Assembly: GCA_026686845.1 (NCBI GenBank)
Contig: JAIVEN010000020.1
Span: 8,335,501-8,399,500, forward strand
From: Adenanthera pavonina
Taxonomy: Eukaryota > Streptophyta > Magnoliopsida > Fabales > Fabaceae
Length of the DNA: 64,000 nt
Reading direction: 5' to 3'
The position numbers were made by a program, and so were the translations under genes. The notes under the pieces were generated by a model that was not told the origin of the DNA, did no database searches, and saw only the letters and a program-made list of their open reading frames with translations. This document shows, one piece after another, positions 23,330 through 34,952 of the stretch (position 1 is its first letter; every line of letters begins with the position of its first letter).

Positions 23330-23935
23330 TCTTTTTCAAAGCCCTGTAATGGCAAGCCCCCTCAAAGCCTAGTTCCGGCTGCCCTTTCTATTCCAAAGCC
23401 TTGTAGCGGCAGGTCCCTTCAAAGCCTTATATAGGCAGGCCCCCTCAAAGCCTAGTTCCAACTAGCCCCTCTTTTTCAAAGCTCTGTAACAATAGGCCCT
23501 TCAAAGCCCAGTTTTGATTGGCCCTTCTCTTTCAAAGCCCTGTAACAGCAGACCCCCTAAAGCCCAGTTTTGACTAGCCCCCTCAAAGCCCTGTAATGGC
23601 AGGCCTCTCAAAGCCCGATTCTGGCTTGCCTATCTTTTTCAAAGCCTTGTAGCATCAGACCCCCTTAAAGCCCAGTTCTAGCTGGCCCCTCTTTTCTAAA
23701 GCCCTATAATGGTAGGCATCCACCAAAGTCCTATGAAAATGGGCACGTCATTATCGCTAAAGTCCAATCTTGACTGTCACCAAAAACCCTGTAACAACAG
23801 GCATCCACCAAAGTCCTATAGAAATAGGCACTTCACTACCACCAAAGTCTAGTTTTAGCTAGAACCCAAAGCCCTATAATGACAAGTATTCACCAAAGTC
23901 CTATGAAAATAGGCATCTTACTTCCGTCTAACATT
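23330..23935 (+). repeat. Two-part minisatellite in the gypsy 3' region
   Basis: Two alternating units, AAAGCCCTGTAATGGCAGGC and AAAGCCCAGTT(C/T)TGGCTGGCC with variable C/T-rich ends, repeat from about 23338. From about 23700 the pattern changes to a longer composite in which units like CCAAAGTCCTATGAAAAT are inserted. Copies are diverged. Confidence 0.85.
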
Positions 23936-24639
23936 GCACTTTATTTTTTTTTATGTCCAAACATAATACAATGTTTCATCTTTACTTACTCCTAAGTGGT
24001 GAATGTTGTATGACTTAGTCTTTCGATATTCTCCCTTAGTCACTAAGTAAAGAGGGGCATCTCATTAACTTGACATTTTATTTGGTCACTCCATTAGATT
24101 GAGCCAAATAGTCCTCATTTGATTGTCCATCTTAGGCCCATATAGTTTAGTTATAGCAAGAGTCTATTTTTCATTGCATCACATGCATAGATGTTCATCT
24201 TTTTCCTTATTGTGTTTGGTCCACAGTTTTAAATGCACATTTTGAAAACCACTAAGGCATTGCTTTAGTTATCTCTTTAATATTAGGACAATGAAGTAAG
24301 TTAGAAGTCATATGCAAAACTTTTTTTTGAACTCCACAACTCAATTTGTGGGAAATGGGAAAAGTTGGCCAAGCAAATAAAATAGTATTTCTGGAGACAA
24401 CTCTATTGATTATAGTATGAACTCAATGAGAAGTGAGTCAGGAGGATTTGAAAATAAAATATAAAGAAAACAATAACTAAGAAAGGACGTAGAGAATATA
24501 CTATCACTACTAGTCAAATAAAATAGAGATACTTTATATGGTTGGAGATTCTAGTTGATTTTAGTGTGCTAAAATAAGTCGAGGACTCCTAAACATGATT
24601 GAGCATAATCAAATCCATAGGGGTTAACCAACAAGGTTC

Positions 24640-24790
24640 GACATAATTAGCAGATAGCTGGGTCCCTTAAGCATGTTGTCCAGGGCTTGATTCCTGGCGC
24701 TGTGTATGGAAAAGATCTTGTTGGGAGAGGCAAAGCCCACTTCGGTGATCTTAATGCCTCAAAAAACCTACAAGAGTTAGGAAAAAGAAG
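24640..24790 (+). repeat. Possible SINE fragment 1
   Basis: TAGCAGATAGCTGGG resembles a Pol III A box with a mismatch. GGCTTGATTCC about 35 bases later resembles a B box with two mismatches. No poly-A tail or target duplication was found, so this is only a candidate. Confidence 0.25.
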
Positions 24791-25019
24791 GTGGAATTTT
24801 ATATACCCATGTTAGAGCTATGGTAGAATTCCTTGTATGGACCCATAAAAATCTACCTTGAAGAAAATGAATCAGGCTGGAAAAACCCGAAAGGAAAAAA
24901 AAGTGTAAAAAAATATATAAATATCTACTCCACTGGCTCAAGTTGTGTTTAGTAAGAGGGGGGTTTTACCAAAAAGTGTTGTCCTTCGTGTCAAACGGTG
25001 CAATATGAGCTATGAGTGT

Positions 25020-25115
25020 GCTAATAGCATCTTGGTGCAGTGGGTTATGTAAACTTGAGTAATCGGGGTTTTACATCACCAATGTTTGATCCTCGTATCA
25101 AAAGAGCGCCTAACT
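25020..25115 (+). repeat. Possible SINE fragment 2
   Basis: TGGTGCAGTGG at 25033-25043 fits the A-box pattern TRGYNNANNNG exactly. GTTTGATCC at 25084-25092 fits the B box GWTCRANNC with one mismatch. The spacing of about 50 bases is plausible. Ends are not defined. Confidence 0.35.
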
Positions 25116-26326
25116 GCCCAAGAAAGAAAATCTCCCCTATAAAAGTGAAGCACAAAATGTGTGGGGAAACTAAGAGAATCCCTGATGATTTCATTGCACT
25201 AGAATATGGGTCCAGATAAGCTAGAATTTACTTGTTGCTTTGGGTGGGTATGCATTGTTCTATTCTTACTACCTAATTCTGAAATAATTAAAGACATATA
25301 AATGAGAAGTTCAGTTCCTAATTTATTTGGGCACACTGGAGATACTAGAAATATTCAGTAATGTTAAAGACCCATGGGCTTAGGTAAAGTGATGGGAAAT
25401 TCTGGATTCAGGTCCAATTTGATGACCAAAAGGGTTAATCCTAAACAGAGAGAGAGAAAGAGAAGACTCCTGATGACTGCAAATGGTTCATGCGTGACCA
25501 ATGGAAATGTCTTTTAGCATCAAAATTTTCAATTCACTTGACTAGCTATTTTCATTTATCATGTATTGAGTACACACACATGCCACAGTTTACGACAAAA
25601 TGGCTAGATGTCAAATCTTGAATGATCCTATGGCTCTTCGCTTCAGTGGCAAGCATTCATATGGTGAAAAAGGAACAAAGTGAGGCCTCAAGTGACCCTT
25701 GTACTTAAAAATAAATTTGAATTGAATGGACTAAACTGGGCAAGCATATAGGTTGATCACTAGTCAAGTCAGGGGGCAATCAAGTTGTCTCATTGTATTG
25801 CATGCATGGTAACTTTAAATTCATACTAAGGCTAAATCTAGTGTGTCTAGTGTCATCTTTGCATTGCATGGATGGACAAAATACGTGTTCTTATCTTTAC
25901 TTATTCCTTATGCAAGAATTTCAAAATCCACACCTTTTCTCTTTCTCACCTAATAAATAAATAAAAAGGAGCAACTGTGAACAACGTATTTCGTCCAGGT
26001 CCTTTTAAAAAAAGTAAATAATTTTTTTAATAAATATGAAAAGAAAATTTTTTTTACGTAAAATAAAATAATAAAAAAATAATATCTCCTGAAGATTGCT
26101 ATATCTTGAGGAGTTATGATTTTCTCCTTTTTTAGATTTTCATAAAACTACAAAAGTAATAAAAATAAGAAAAGAAAGGAAAAATCAAGGATTGAGATTT
26201 GATATTAGAATAATAATGAAAAAAAAGGAAAGCAAATCAATCAATCTTAATGTAAATATTAAAGAAAAATAATAGAAGATATTTGTATGATTTTGGAGAA
26301 TTAATTAAAAGATTTCCTTTTAGCAA

Positions 26327-26334
26327 TATAAATA
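26327..26334 (+). promoter_or_regulatory. TATA box of the gypsy LTR
   Basis: TATAAATAGAGGCAAGG, followed by a purine-rich leader (AGAAATTGAGAGAAAGAGAG). Position about 350 bp into the LTR fits the promoter driving element RNA. Confidence 0.65.
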
Positions 26335-26947
26335 GAGGCAAGGTGAGAAGAGAGTGGAACAAGGATCAAAGAAAAAGAAGAAATTGAGAGAAAGAGAGAG
26401 AGTACCTGAGGATGGTTTGAGAGGGAAGAAAAAGTTGAGAATAAGTGTTATTTTTATCGATAAAGCTTAAGGTAGTAAATTTCTTCTCTTCCTTTTCATT
26501 CCATCTCATTGAATAGTTGGGGTTTTCTTATGGGTAGAAACTTTTTAGAATATAATCTTATATCTTTTTCTCTTCTTAAATATTTCCATGGATCCTAAAT
26601 TTGATATTTTGATAAATCCATAAAACAATTTATTCACACCGATAAACACCTCATAATAGGTGGAGATATGCTTGTGATGTATTTTGTTTTCTTCTCTTCA
26701 ATTTGTTGCTATAGACCCCAAAGTATGATATTTTAGTGAGGTTCTTGAGACAAATTACTCATATTCATAAATATTCTTAATAAGAATAGAAGCGTATTTT
26801 CATTGATGGTGGATATATTTATCCTACTTTATCATAATTTGTATTCCATAAGCCAATGTGTATAAATACATGATTATGGTCATATTTACGAAAGGCATTG
26901 ACTAAATTAATGGAATGATACTCCGCGATATTCTTTCATATTTAAAC

Positions 26948-27200
26948 ATTGTAATGAGTTTTTTTTATTTCTTTCTTTCTTCTCGTTTATTTCGTTGTTT
27001 ATTTTTCCTTCTTTTCTTTCTATTTTTCTTTTTTTTTCTTTTCTTTTCTTTTCTTTTTTTCCTTCCCTTTTTTTTTCTTCTCTTCTTTCCTGTTTTTCGC
27101 TTTCTTTCCCTAATCGTTTTCATTGTTTCTTTATTTTTTTCCTTCTTCTTTTTCTTTTCTTTTCTCTTTTATTTTATTTTTTTCATTATTTTTTTTCTAA
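26948..27200 (+). repeat. Polypyrimidine tract in the gypsy LTR
   Basis: About 250 bases that are nearly all T and C on the plus strand (runs such as TTTTCTTTTCTTTTC), with few purines. Long reading frames here are composition artefacts. The tract could fold as triplex-like DNA and is likely length-variable. Confidence 0.8.
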
Positions 27201-28195
27201 AGATTATGATATTAGATAATTACATCTTTGCTTTAAAGACCATGAAATTCAGTTAAAATATCTATCCTTCAAAGTTGTGGTAGAAGACATATATAGTTTT
27301 AAAGGAGATAACTTTTATGTGTTTTATAATAATGATAGTTAGGTAATTGATTACATTATTCTTATTCCCTCATGCGATTAATATTTTCTCATTAAATATA
27401 TATATATATATTTTTAAATTTTGCCTGGTGGGGTTTTTGGAACATCCATGAATGTTTGGATTAGTAAATTTATCACGTGTTGCGATGTGCCTCCGCTGGT
27501 ATACTAATCAAATTATGCGTTTTTTTATGAAAAATATTTTTTAAAGATTTTCTCAAATTTGATAAAATTTTGAATAAAAATATTTATTTAAATATATTTT
27601 CAAGTTACTTTATATGAGGTTTTTAGAAGCTTCTATAGGTATATAAACCAATTAGTGAGCACATGAGATTTTTGGAATCTCCATGGATTTATTAATAAGT
27701 AATAAATAAATAGCTAAATAATTTTTATATAGTATGTATAATTCAATTTTTTGAAAATAACAAATATATGTAATTTTTTTTAAAAAACACAAACTCCGAA
27801 CAATGTGGATTTTTATCCCTATATTAGGGTACATAGGCCCTAGATTCTTATTCTAGGTCAAATTCATCCTTGTAAATAAATTCATTTTATTTATTTATTT
27901 ATTTTATTTTTCTTATTTTTCTTTTTTCGCTATACATGTTTTATAGAGGTAATTAAAATAATTTTAATGCCACATTGATTTTTTATAATCAACTTAAGGT
28001 GACAATTCTTATGAACGGGTGTTATAGGGTGCCTAACACTATCTCTATGACAGAATTGACTCCCGAACCCTTTATGTTTCGTAGAACATTTTATTTTGTT
28101 AAAGGTTTTCCAAAATTCCTCTTTTAAAAATTTTGATGGTGACTCTACATTATTTTAATTTTTCATTTTTGAAAGATTAAAAATCGGGTGCGACA

Positions 28196-28944
28196 TTAAT
28201 TAGTACAACTTTATTGAAAAATTTTTATATTTAATACGAAAATGAGTATCAACGTGGTTGAGTTAAATAAAAAGAACTTGATTCCCCTTAAATAAAGTTG
28301 AGGTTTAAACATTATAGATAAAAGAAATCGTATTATGAGAACTACCCAATTAAGCTTAACAATATTTAAATATATTTTTGTAGTATTGATACTAAATAGT
28401 TGTATAAAAAATTAGTTCATTTTTTATTTTTTCTAACAATATTTTATTTTATACTTGATAAGTGTTTAAAATTAAAAAAAAAAAAAGAGAAGAGAACGGA
28501 AGAAACAACCTGACGCATGGCAAAATATAAAGAAAATATTATTTAAATAAGAAGTGTACACGATGCACTTCTTTTGAGGAAGTGCACCGGATCTGCTCCC
28601 GCTTCGAACGACCACAAAGGGAGAGAGAGGTGAGTTTACCAGCAATATGGAGAGAAGACCAAATGGATGTCTAGGTTCCAAGTGCGGTGAAGGAGAAGGT
28701 GGGAGGGCAATTGTTGGAGATAATAATTAAAGAAAAGATGTTTTAAAAAAATATATTAAATTGATTTTAATTTTCCATTTTTACGTCAGTTGTTAAATTT
28801 TTAAGTCCATTGTCAATAGCACCGACATAAAAGATACAACATAAATAGTTTATTTATAAAAATGGCACCAATCATTTTTCTGAGTAGGTTCCTCATACAA
28901 CCAACATAAAAAATGGGACATAAAATTGAGTTTTTGTACTAGTG
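28196..28944 (+). mobile_element. CACTA-like right end, TIR type CACTAGTACAAAAA
   Basis: Ends GAGTTTTTGTACTAGTG at 28944, the reverse complement of a CACTA terminus. Before it are repeated ACATAAA motifs (CGACATAAAA, GGGACATAAAATT) acting like subterminal repeats. No left end lies between here and the gypsy LTR, so the gypsy element may have inserted in this transposon. No coding sequence recognised. A short hairpin of GAAGTG...GCACTTC sits near 28551-28573. Confidence 0.5.
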
Positions 28945-29456
28945 CATTGAAAGCTACACATCCATGCAATCGATGTCCAGCTTGTTTGCGATTTTTATAC
29001 ATTATGATATTTTTGAATTTGACTGTTGTTGAAAATGGTGGCTGTGGTATGTGAAATTTGATATTTGTTGAAATTGATGGTTTGATTTTGTGAAATTGAT
29101 TATTTTATTTACCTCAATCGAAATCACTGATATGTTTCTAGCAAATTGGATCTGATTTGGATTATCCAAAAAAAAAAAAGGTTTTGATCTAGGTGTTGCC
29201 GTTTGCTGTGTGGCTATCAATGATTTGATTTTTTTTTTTTTAAAAAAGGGACTCTTTGTTGGTAGTTCTATGATATAACAATAGCCAACAAAGGTTTTTT
29301 TTTTCTAAATAAAGACCTTCATTGGCTGTTGTTATGTAGAACTGCTAACAAAAGTCTATTTTTTATTCACGGTTATAAATCGCCAACAACCTAACTTACC
29401 TCGGTGCTTAATTTGTTGGCAGTTTAGAACAATCAAGGAAAAATTTTGGTGCAGTG
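28945..29456 (+). mobile_element. CACTA-like right end, TIR type CACTGCACCAAAA
   Basis: Ends ATTTTGGTGCAGTG at 29456. Repeated TTGTTGGC/GCCAACAA motifs from 29258 to 29420 look like subterminal repeats. The left limit is unknown and no coding part is seen. It would be a third distinct CACTA terminus type in the window. Confidence 0.45.
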
Positions 29457-30030
29457 ATGGTAAATCAAGAAGATTCAATTCCCATGTCTCAGGAGACAAA
29501 TAAGATATAACAAAAGATAGGCCTAAAAGATGGCTACTATTGGGAAAGATGAGCATCAATGTCTTTGATGATTTCAATAGCCAACTGCATGAGAGAGTAC
29601 AGGTTAGGGATATTGATAGAGAATGAATAATTCCAAAATAATTAGAATTATTTATCTTTATCATAAAATAATTAAAATTTAAAACTTATATATTTTATTA
29701 GGATATTTAAATTATCTTTTAGATCTAATTTAATTTAATTTAAATTTATTAGGATTTAGATTTTTTCTTTTATTTATTTGTAGGATTTAGTTATTTAAAT
29801 TGGAAATTATCCTTTATTTATATTTAAGATATTTTAAAAAGAGATATTTTATTTTAGGACTTTATTATGATAGGATTTGAGCTTTATAAATAAAAGCTTC
29901 ACTACTTAGTTGTATTAAGACTTTAATTATTGATTTAAGTTATAATTTCAATGAATTCTCTCTTTTAAGTTCTTCTTTTTTTTCCCCTCATTTGAGTTCT
30001 TTTTTCTCTTTCTTTTAGTTTCTCTCTATC
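29457..30030 (+). other. AT-rich flank of CACTA-B, perhaps LTR fragment
   Basis: No gene that I recognise. The part from about 29611 (TGATAGAGAATG) contains TATAAATA at 29885-29892 and a pyrimidine-rich end, which resembles an LTR cut by CACTA-B at 30031. A short open stretch (29500-29600) encodes KRWLLLGKMSINVFDDF-like residues of unknown origin. Confidence 0.3.
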
Positions 30031-30420
30031 CACTACTACAAAAAACATCATTTTAAGTATGTTATTTTGGGTTTTTTATGCCTAATCTCAAAGGGACGTA
30101 GAATTTACAGACATAAAAAGTATATCATTTTACATCTATTAAAAAATAGCCGTAAAAAATATGCCTTTTTGCAATTGTTATTTGGCTAACAGTTGGAGAA
30201 AGGTCACTTTTCTATGACTGTTATTAGCCGTGACCTTTCTATGGCTGTTTTACAAAAACAACCATAGATAGTAAGTTTGCCTTTTTACAACAAACAACTT
30301 TCGATGGCTATTTTAAAAAAAAAAAACAAACGTAGAAAAGAAGCCCTTCGACGTCTATTTTATCAAAAACAACCATAAATTGAATTTTTTTTATATTAAT
30401 AACTTGTAACTATCCATACA
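30031..30420 (+). repeat. Terminus and subterminal repeats of CACTA-B
   Basis: After the terminal CACTACTACAAAAAAC, motifs such as CTATGGCTGTTTTACAAAAA, CAACCATAGAT and CGATGGCTATTTT repeat in both orientations. This is the expected layout of transposase-binding subterminal DNA. Confidence 0.75.
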
Positions 30421-30584
30421 CAAAGCTATATTTACAACCAAAATATACAAAATAACAAAACAATTTTTACAGTAAAAAATGTAACTAGCTTTTTTACATC
30501 ATAATAACAATATACAACGTTTAACATATTGTTCTAAACTATTCCGATCAATCAAAACTAATCTATATGATAACAAAATATATT

Positions 30585-33254
30585 CAAATAAATTGAAAAA
30601 TAAATTCTAACCACATGTTCCAAATGTGGTTAATTTCTTGCTGGAGATAAGGATGGTCATCATTGAAGTGCTGCAAGTTTAAAACTTATATCAACACAAC
30701 TTATATAGTAAGAAGCCACAAAGGAAAAAAAACTAAGTTATAGATAATATAATTACCTTATCCAATGAGTTAACAATATTATTAGTAATTATGTCATACA
30801 TTTCTCTCATAACATAGTAAGCCACACTCTATTCCCCCAGGCTGGCAGCGAGATTAAAAATCAATAAAGAAAATGAGTAAAATCAAAATACTTGGATTAA
30901 TTTCCTTTAAGGTTAGGATAAACTACATATGTACATTTAGATATTTTCATTCTATTTTTTGTGGCCTCTTGTATGTGTTTCCCACCCCTTATTTGGTATG
31001 TCTTCATAGCCCTATAATCAAATATATGAAAGAAAGTAAATTATAGACTAAAATCTATTTGATATGTCACATGTGATCACAAACCAAAGTTTTACACAAA
31101 TATATACTTACAGATAAACTACATCACGTAAATTTTTGGGTGATTTTCCATCCATCTTTTCTTTAGGTGCTTTTCCACCATTCTTCACTTTGAGCGCTTT
31201 TCCATCCTTTTTACTGGAGCTGTTTTTCTTCTTTTTTTGGGAGTCATCTTCCTTGTCTTTATAAGAATCAAACCAGTAGGCAGAGCATCGCTTGGGGCAT
31301 AACACCCACAACGTCCCCTGATTACTACAATATATCAATTAATGTTAATATCATATCAATTACAAAAAGTCTAAATACAACTACTTATTTGTATATGATT
31401 TTCAAACTTGTTACCCATAATGGATTGGCACTAATCAACATGACTTAGGGCTCTCTACAATTATATTTCCAATGTAGTTTACCCTGTCACCTTCTCCAAG
31501 CCCCACACTTTGGATACAATATGGACAAAGGAATCCATATTTCTCATTTCTTCTTAATTGGGTGCACTATTGGTCAAGAACCCTATTAAAGAAATAAAAT
31601 AAAACTAAATGCATAGAAATGTAACTGCTTAGAAATGCATAGAAATGTAACTGCTTAGAAATGCATAAACAGAGAAATGCATTAGTAATGAAAATAAACT
31701 TACATGATCTAAAGGGATAAAATGGATATATCCAGGTACTGCATGTTTAGGAAATTTAAAACATCATTATTTTCAATATAGATGGTATGCTTGATAAATC
31801 CCACAATTCCAGGAGTCATTTCAATTTGAATAGGAACCTTATCACTAAATTGTGAAACTTCTATCTTTAATCGTGTTAATAATCCCATGTTTGTGACAGC
31901 ATGTAAGTCATGGGATTGAGATTGAGACATTAAATCCAACAAATCCTTCCCTTTGCTCCTTCCGTAATTAAGTAAACAAAAATGAATTTTAATCTCAAAC
32001 TATATCTATATAATTAATTACAAGAGAATTATAAGGTTTTTGATACCTGAGGCATGGTTATTGTAAGAAGCCTTTTAGGCCACAAAATAAATTTCCTAGA
32101 ACTTGAGCTACTGTCATAACCTCATCAATAGGAAATAGCACATGTGAATGAGGCTTAATGACATTTTCAACTGATACCTTTACTTGATCCTTTGGCTTTT
32201 GCTGGTGGTGGAGTGTTGACATTATGGTATAAACTCAGCATTGAGCTACAATGTGCCTCGTGGGAGCATCCAAAAATAGATCACATGCTACTCCCTCATA
32301 AGAACTATCTTTCATGCTATGGACCACAGGAGAAGTTGTCATCTCAATAGGGGGTTCCTACATAGGTGGTTGCAAACCAATAGTAGAGAACATGGACAAT
32401 ATCTCTTGTTTCATGGCTTCTATCTTTGAATCCATTGTTTGATGCATTCAAGCTTTTGTTTCTTTGCATTCTTATCCAACATTTGCTTCAACTTATGCTC
32501 AGACATAACTTGCTTCTTAGATCCAAAATATTCCTTTTCACCTACTCCTCATCCTATACCCCTAATACTACCAGGGTGCTCATCCTCATCTAAAGTAGTT
32601 GCCAAGATATATTGCCTCATTGAGAGAATCCTACACCATACAAGTAGCATATATCTAATTAGCAATCTCACCATTGAAGTTATATAATTACTTTGATTAT
32701 AATATACATACAATCTTTTCACCGACCATTTGAGCATTGGGGGTAAAATATTGCCCATGCTTATTTCTTCTTGTCCTCTCCCATTTCTGAGTACTAATTA
32801 CAAGAGATGGAGGAGAACTAAGAATTGATGGGTCTGAAATTGTAGCTTCTTGCCTTTCCATCAACTTCTCCTGCATCATATTATGCTCCAGTAACTTATA
32901 TCCTTCATGAGATAAGTTGTAAGGATAGACATTTAGCTTTTGCTTCACTTGAGCAGCTGCTCTTCATTTCTAGTACAAATAAAACCAATAAATTGTTAGT
33001 TACTACTCAATAATGCAACTTAAATACTAAAAATGTCTAATTTAATTACCTCAACCTCAGGTGTTAGCCAACTCTCAACAAACTTCTTCCATGTCTCTTC
33101 ATCTAGGTACTCTCATACATGGTGCATGGATTCTTGTGCTTCAATGCACCATACATGTATCTTCTAGTAAGGTTTGATTTATAGTCCTTCCATTGCTTCC
33201 CCACCCTCTTTAATAATTTCTTCCTCATCTCCTTCATAGCAAGAACGTCATAAG
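30585..33254 (-). pseudogene. CACTA-B second gene: Transposase_24-like plus Ulp1-like protease remnant
   Basis: On the minus strand from 33254: KRVGKQWKDYKSNLTRRYMY, then (shifted) DEETWKKFVESWLTPEVE. Then NLSHEGYKLLEHNMMQEK and WERTRRNKHGQYF (32700-32950), and LATTLDEDEHPGSIRG near 32570. The later part matches a C48 (Ulp1) fold: LWVLCPKRCSAYWFDS near 31280 carries the catalytic Asp context, but Leu stands where the family has His. QPGGIECG followed by YYVMREMYDII near 30800 has the Gln and Cys motifs with a 1-base shift between them. A helix with HPYLQQEINHIW closes the gene. Exons are separated by AT-rich introns. Degenerate. Confidence 0.7.
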
Positions 33255-34947
33255 TGTTGAATCAAGAGTTTTGATGATTCCAAACCAACACTCAAGAGCT
33301 TGGATTGAAGATATCAAAGGAGATCAAAGTTGTTTCAAGTGAAGATTTTCTGAGTATTTGCTGTTAGATCTCTTTAGTTTAAGTTGTGACTGGGTAAAAG
33401 ATTTTGATTTAAGAAAAAGATGTTTTCAACTTTACTTATTTGAAAAGCACTCTCAAACAGACGAAGTTTGAAAGTTTAACTGAACTGTCAAGTTGAAAAT
33501 TTGAATTTTGCCTTTGGACATTCGAATTTCGAGCTAAAACTGAATAAGTCTGAAGAGGTGTCTCTCTGTCAGATGAATTTTGGCCATTCAAAATTTGAAT
33601 TTTCATCAAGTCTGAAAGAAGCCTTTTAGTGACAGACGAACTTCATAGTTTCAAAATTTGAATTTCAGACGAAATGCAATTTGTGAAAACCAAAGAAATT
33701 CGTCTGAAACTACGTTAAAGTTCATCTGAAATCAAGAAGAAATTGAGTTTGAAAAATGTCTCTGACAGACGAACTTTGACTTAGCAACATTCAAATTTTC
33801 ATGTAAGTCTGAAAGGAGCTTCTTTGTGACAATCGAATTTCACTCTTTCAAAATTCGAATTTCAGACAAAACACAACTTGAGAAAATAGAAGAAATTCGT
33901 CTGAAACTATGTTAAAGTTCATCTGAAATCAAGAAGAAATTAAGTTTCAAAATTGGTCTCTGACATACGAATTTCGCTCTGTCAAAATTCGAATTTCGAA
34001 GAAAGTGAACTACTATGCCTCTTTGAACGTTCAATGGACAGACGAATTTTGGGCATCCAAAATTCAAATTTCGAGGGTACTGTAGCAAATTGAAAACACT
34101 GTTCACGATTTACAGAAAAACTTTCTTCTTGAAAATTCGTATGTCACATTGTGAAAATATTTTATAAATTTCAAAATTCGAATTTCACTCCCAGGACAGA
34201 CGAACTTCGTATTTTAACATTGAAAGCTTTAACCTTCGGTTCCTTCGAAATTCGTCTGTTGACCAACCAAAATTCGAATTTCAGTGTGTCAGAAACATTA
34301 AATATGGTTGGTAAACGGATAGTTTTTCAGAGTAACCGTTGGATAACTTCCCCAACGAATAGATTTAGTCTCTAACGGATATTTGAGAACTAAAACTATA
34401 AATATAACATCATTTGAAGTTATGGGTAACGAATTAAACTTGTATATACCGAATTTCTGCTGAATCTTCATCTCAAAAACTTTTACCCTCTCAACTTCAT
34501 TATCTGTACTTTAACCTTCTTATCTACTCTATTCAAGAGAGTTGTATCTTTGTAAACAATCTACTCTTCATCTGGAAGACAGGTTTACTTGTGAGAGGAA
34601 TTCACAAGGGGATTGGGAAGCGCATAGAGAAAGTGCTTGGAGAGTTTGAGAGAGCTCAGAAACAGAGCATACTCATGTACTGTGGCATTAGCAAGAAGCC
34701 CGTTGAAATTCTTGCTGTATAGTGAATAAATCTCAAGAGTTATCTTGGGGACTGGACGTAGGTCAAGTGGATAGACTGAACCAGGATAAATCACTGAGTT
34801 TTCTTCTCCTTATCCTTACTTATCAGCTTACTCTGTTTTACTCATTGCTTCCATTATACTGTGATATCTTCACCCACTTCACTTTGTGCAGAAAAATTTC
34901 AATCTTCCCAATTCACCCTCCCTCTTGGGAAGTCAGCCTTGTTAACA
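33255..34947 (+). mobile_element. Solo LTR of a SIRE-A/B-type element
   Basis: A 1693-bp LTR starting TGTTGAATC and ending GTTAACA, flanked by the duplication ATAAG (33250-33254 and 34948-34952). It has the 198-bp U3 repeats, TATAAATA at 34397 and the hairpin at 34904. No internal sequence is present, so it is the product of LTR-LTR recombination. It sits in the second gene of CACTA-B in opposite orientation. Confidence 0.93.
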
Positions 34948-34952
34948 ATAAG

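Larger units (their letters stand above)
22449..25975 (+). other. 3' non-coding region of the gypsy element
   Basis: No gene between the integrase stop and the 3' LTR. It contains a minisatellite (23330-23935) and two tRNA-like promoter patterns that may be SINE insertions. It ends with the purine-rich AAAAAGGAGCAAC before the LTR. Long non-coding 3' regions with tandem repeats are common in Tat/Ogre-like elements. Confidence 0.7.
19805..28195 (+). mobile_element. Ty3/gypsy element, Tat/Athila-like, 3' part
   Basis: The RT end, RNase H, a second RNase H, integrase, a long 3' non-coding part with a minisatellite, a purine-rich tract and a 2.2-kb 3' LTR. The 5' half lies beyond the CACTA-A insertion and is outside the window. 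RT-before-integrase order gives gypsy. The second RNase H, the lack of a chromodomain and the long LTR opening TGTGAACAACG fit the Tat branch. TTAAT follows the LTR as a possible target duplication that cannot be matched here. Confidence 0.85.
25976..28195 (+). repeat. 3' LTR of the Tat-like gypsy element
   Basis: Starts TGTGAACAACGTATTTCGTC after a purine tract and ends AATCGGGTGCGACA. It contains a TATA box at 26327, GA-rich sequence just downstream, a long T/C tract, and a 3' part with TTTTTATCCCTATATTAGGG and GGGTGCCTAACACTATCTC, all usual for LTRs of this branch. The matching 5' LTR is outside the window. Confidence 0.8.

Noticed and set aside
26915..27256. Long Phe/Leu-rich ORF that looks like a membrane protein
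   Set aside because: It is a translation of the T/C tract inside the gypsy LTR. Low-complexity composition explains it, with no motif or family likeness.
28472..28681. Minus-strand 69-codon ORF with varied composition
   Set aside because: No recognisable motif, ends in a poly-T-derived Phe run, and lies between two transposon ends. Chance is more likely.
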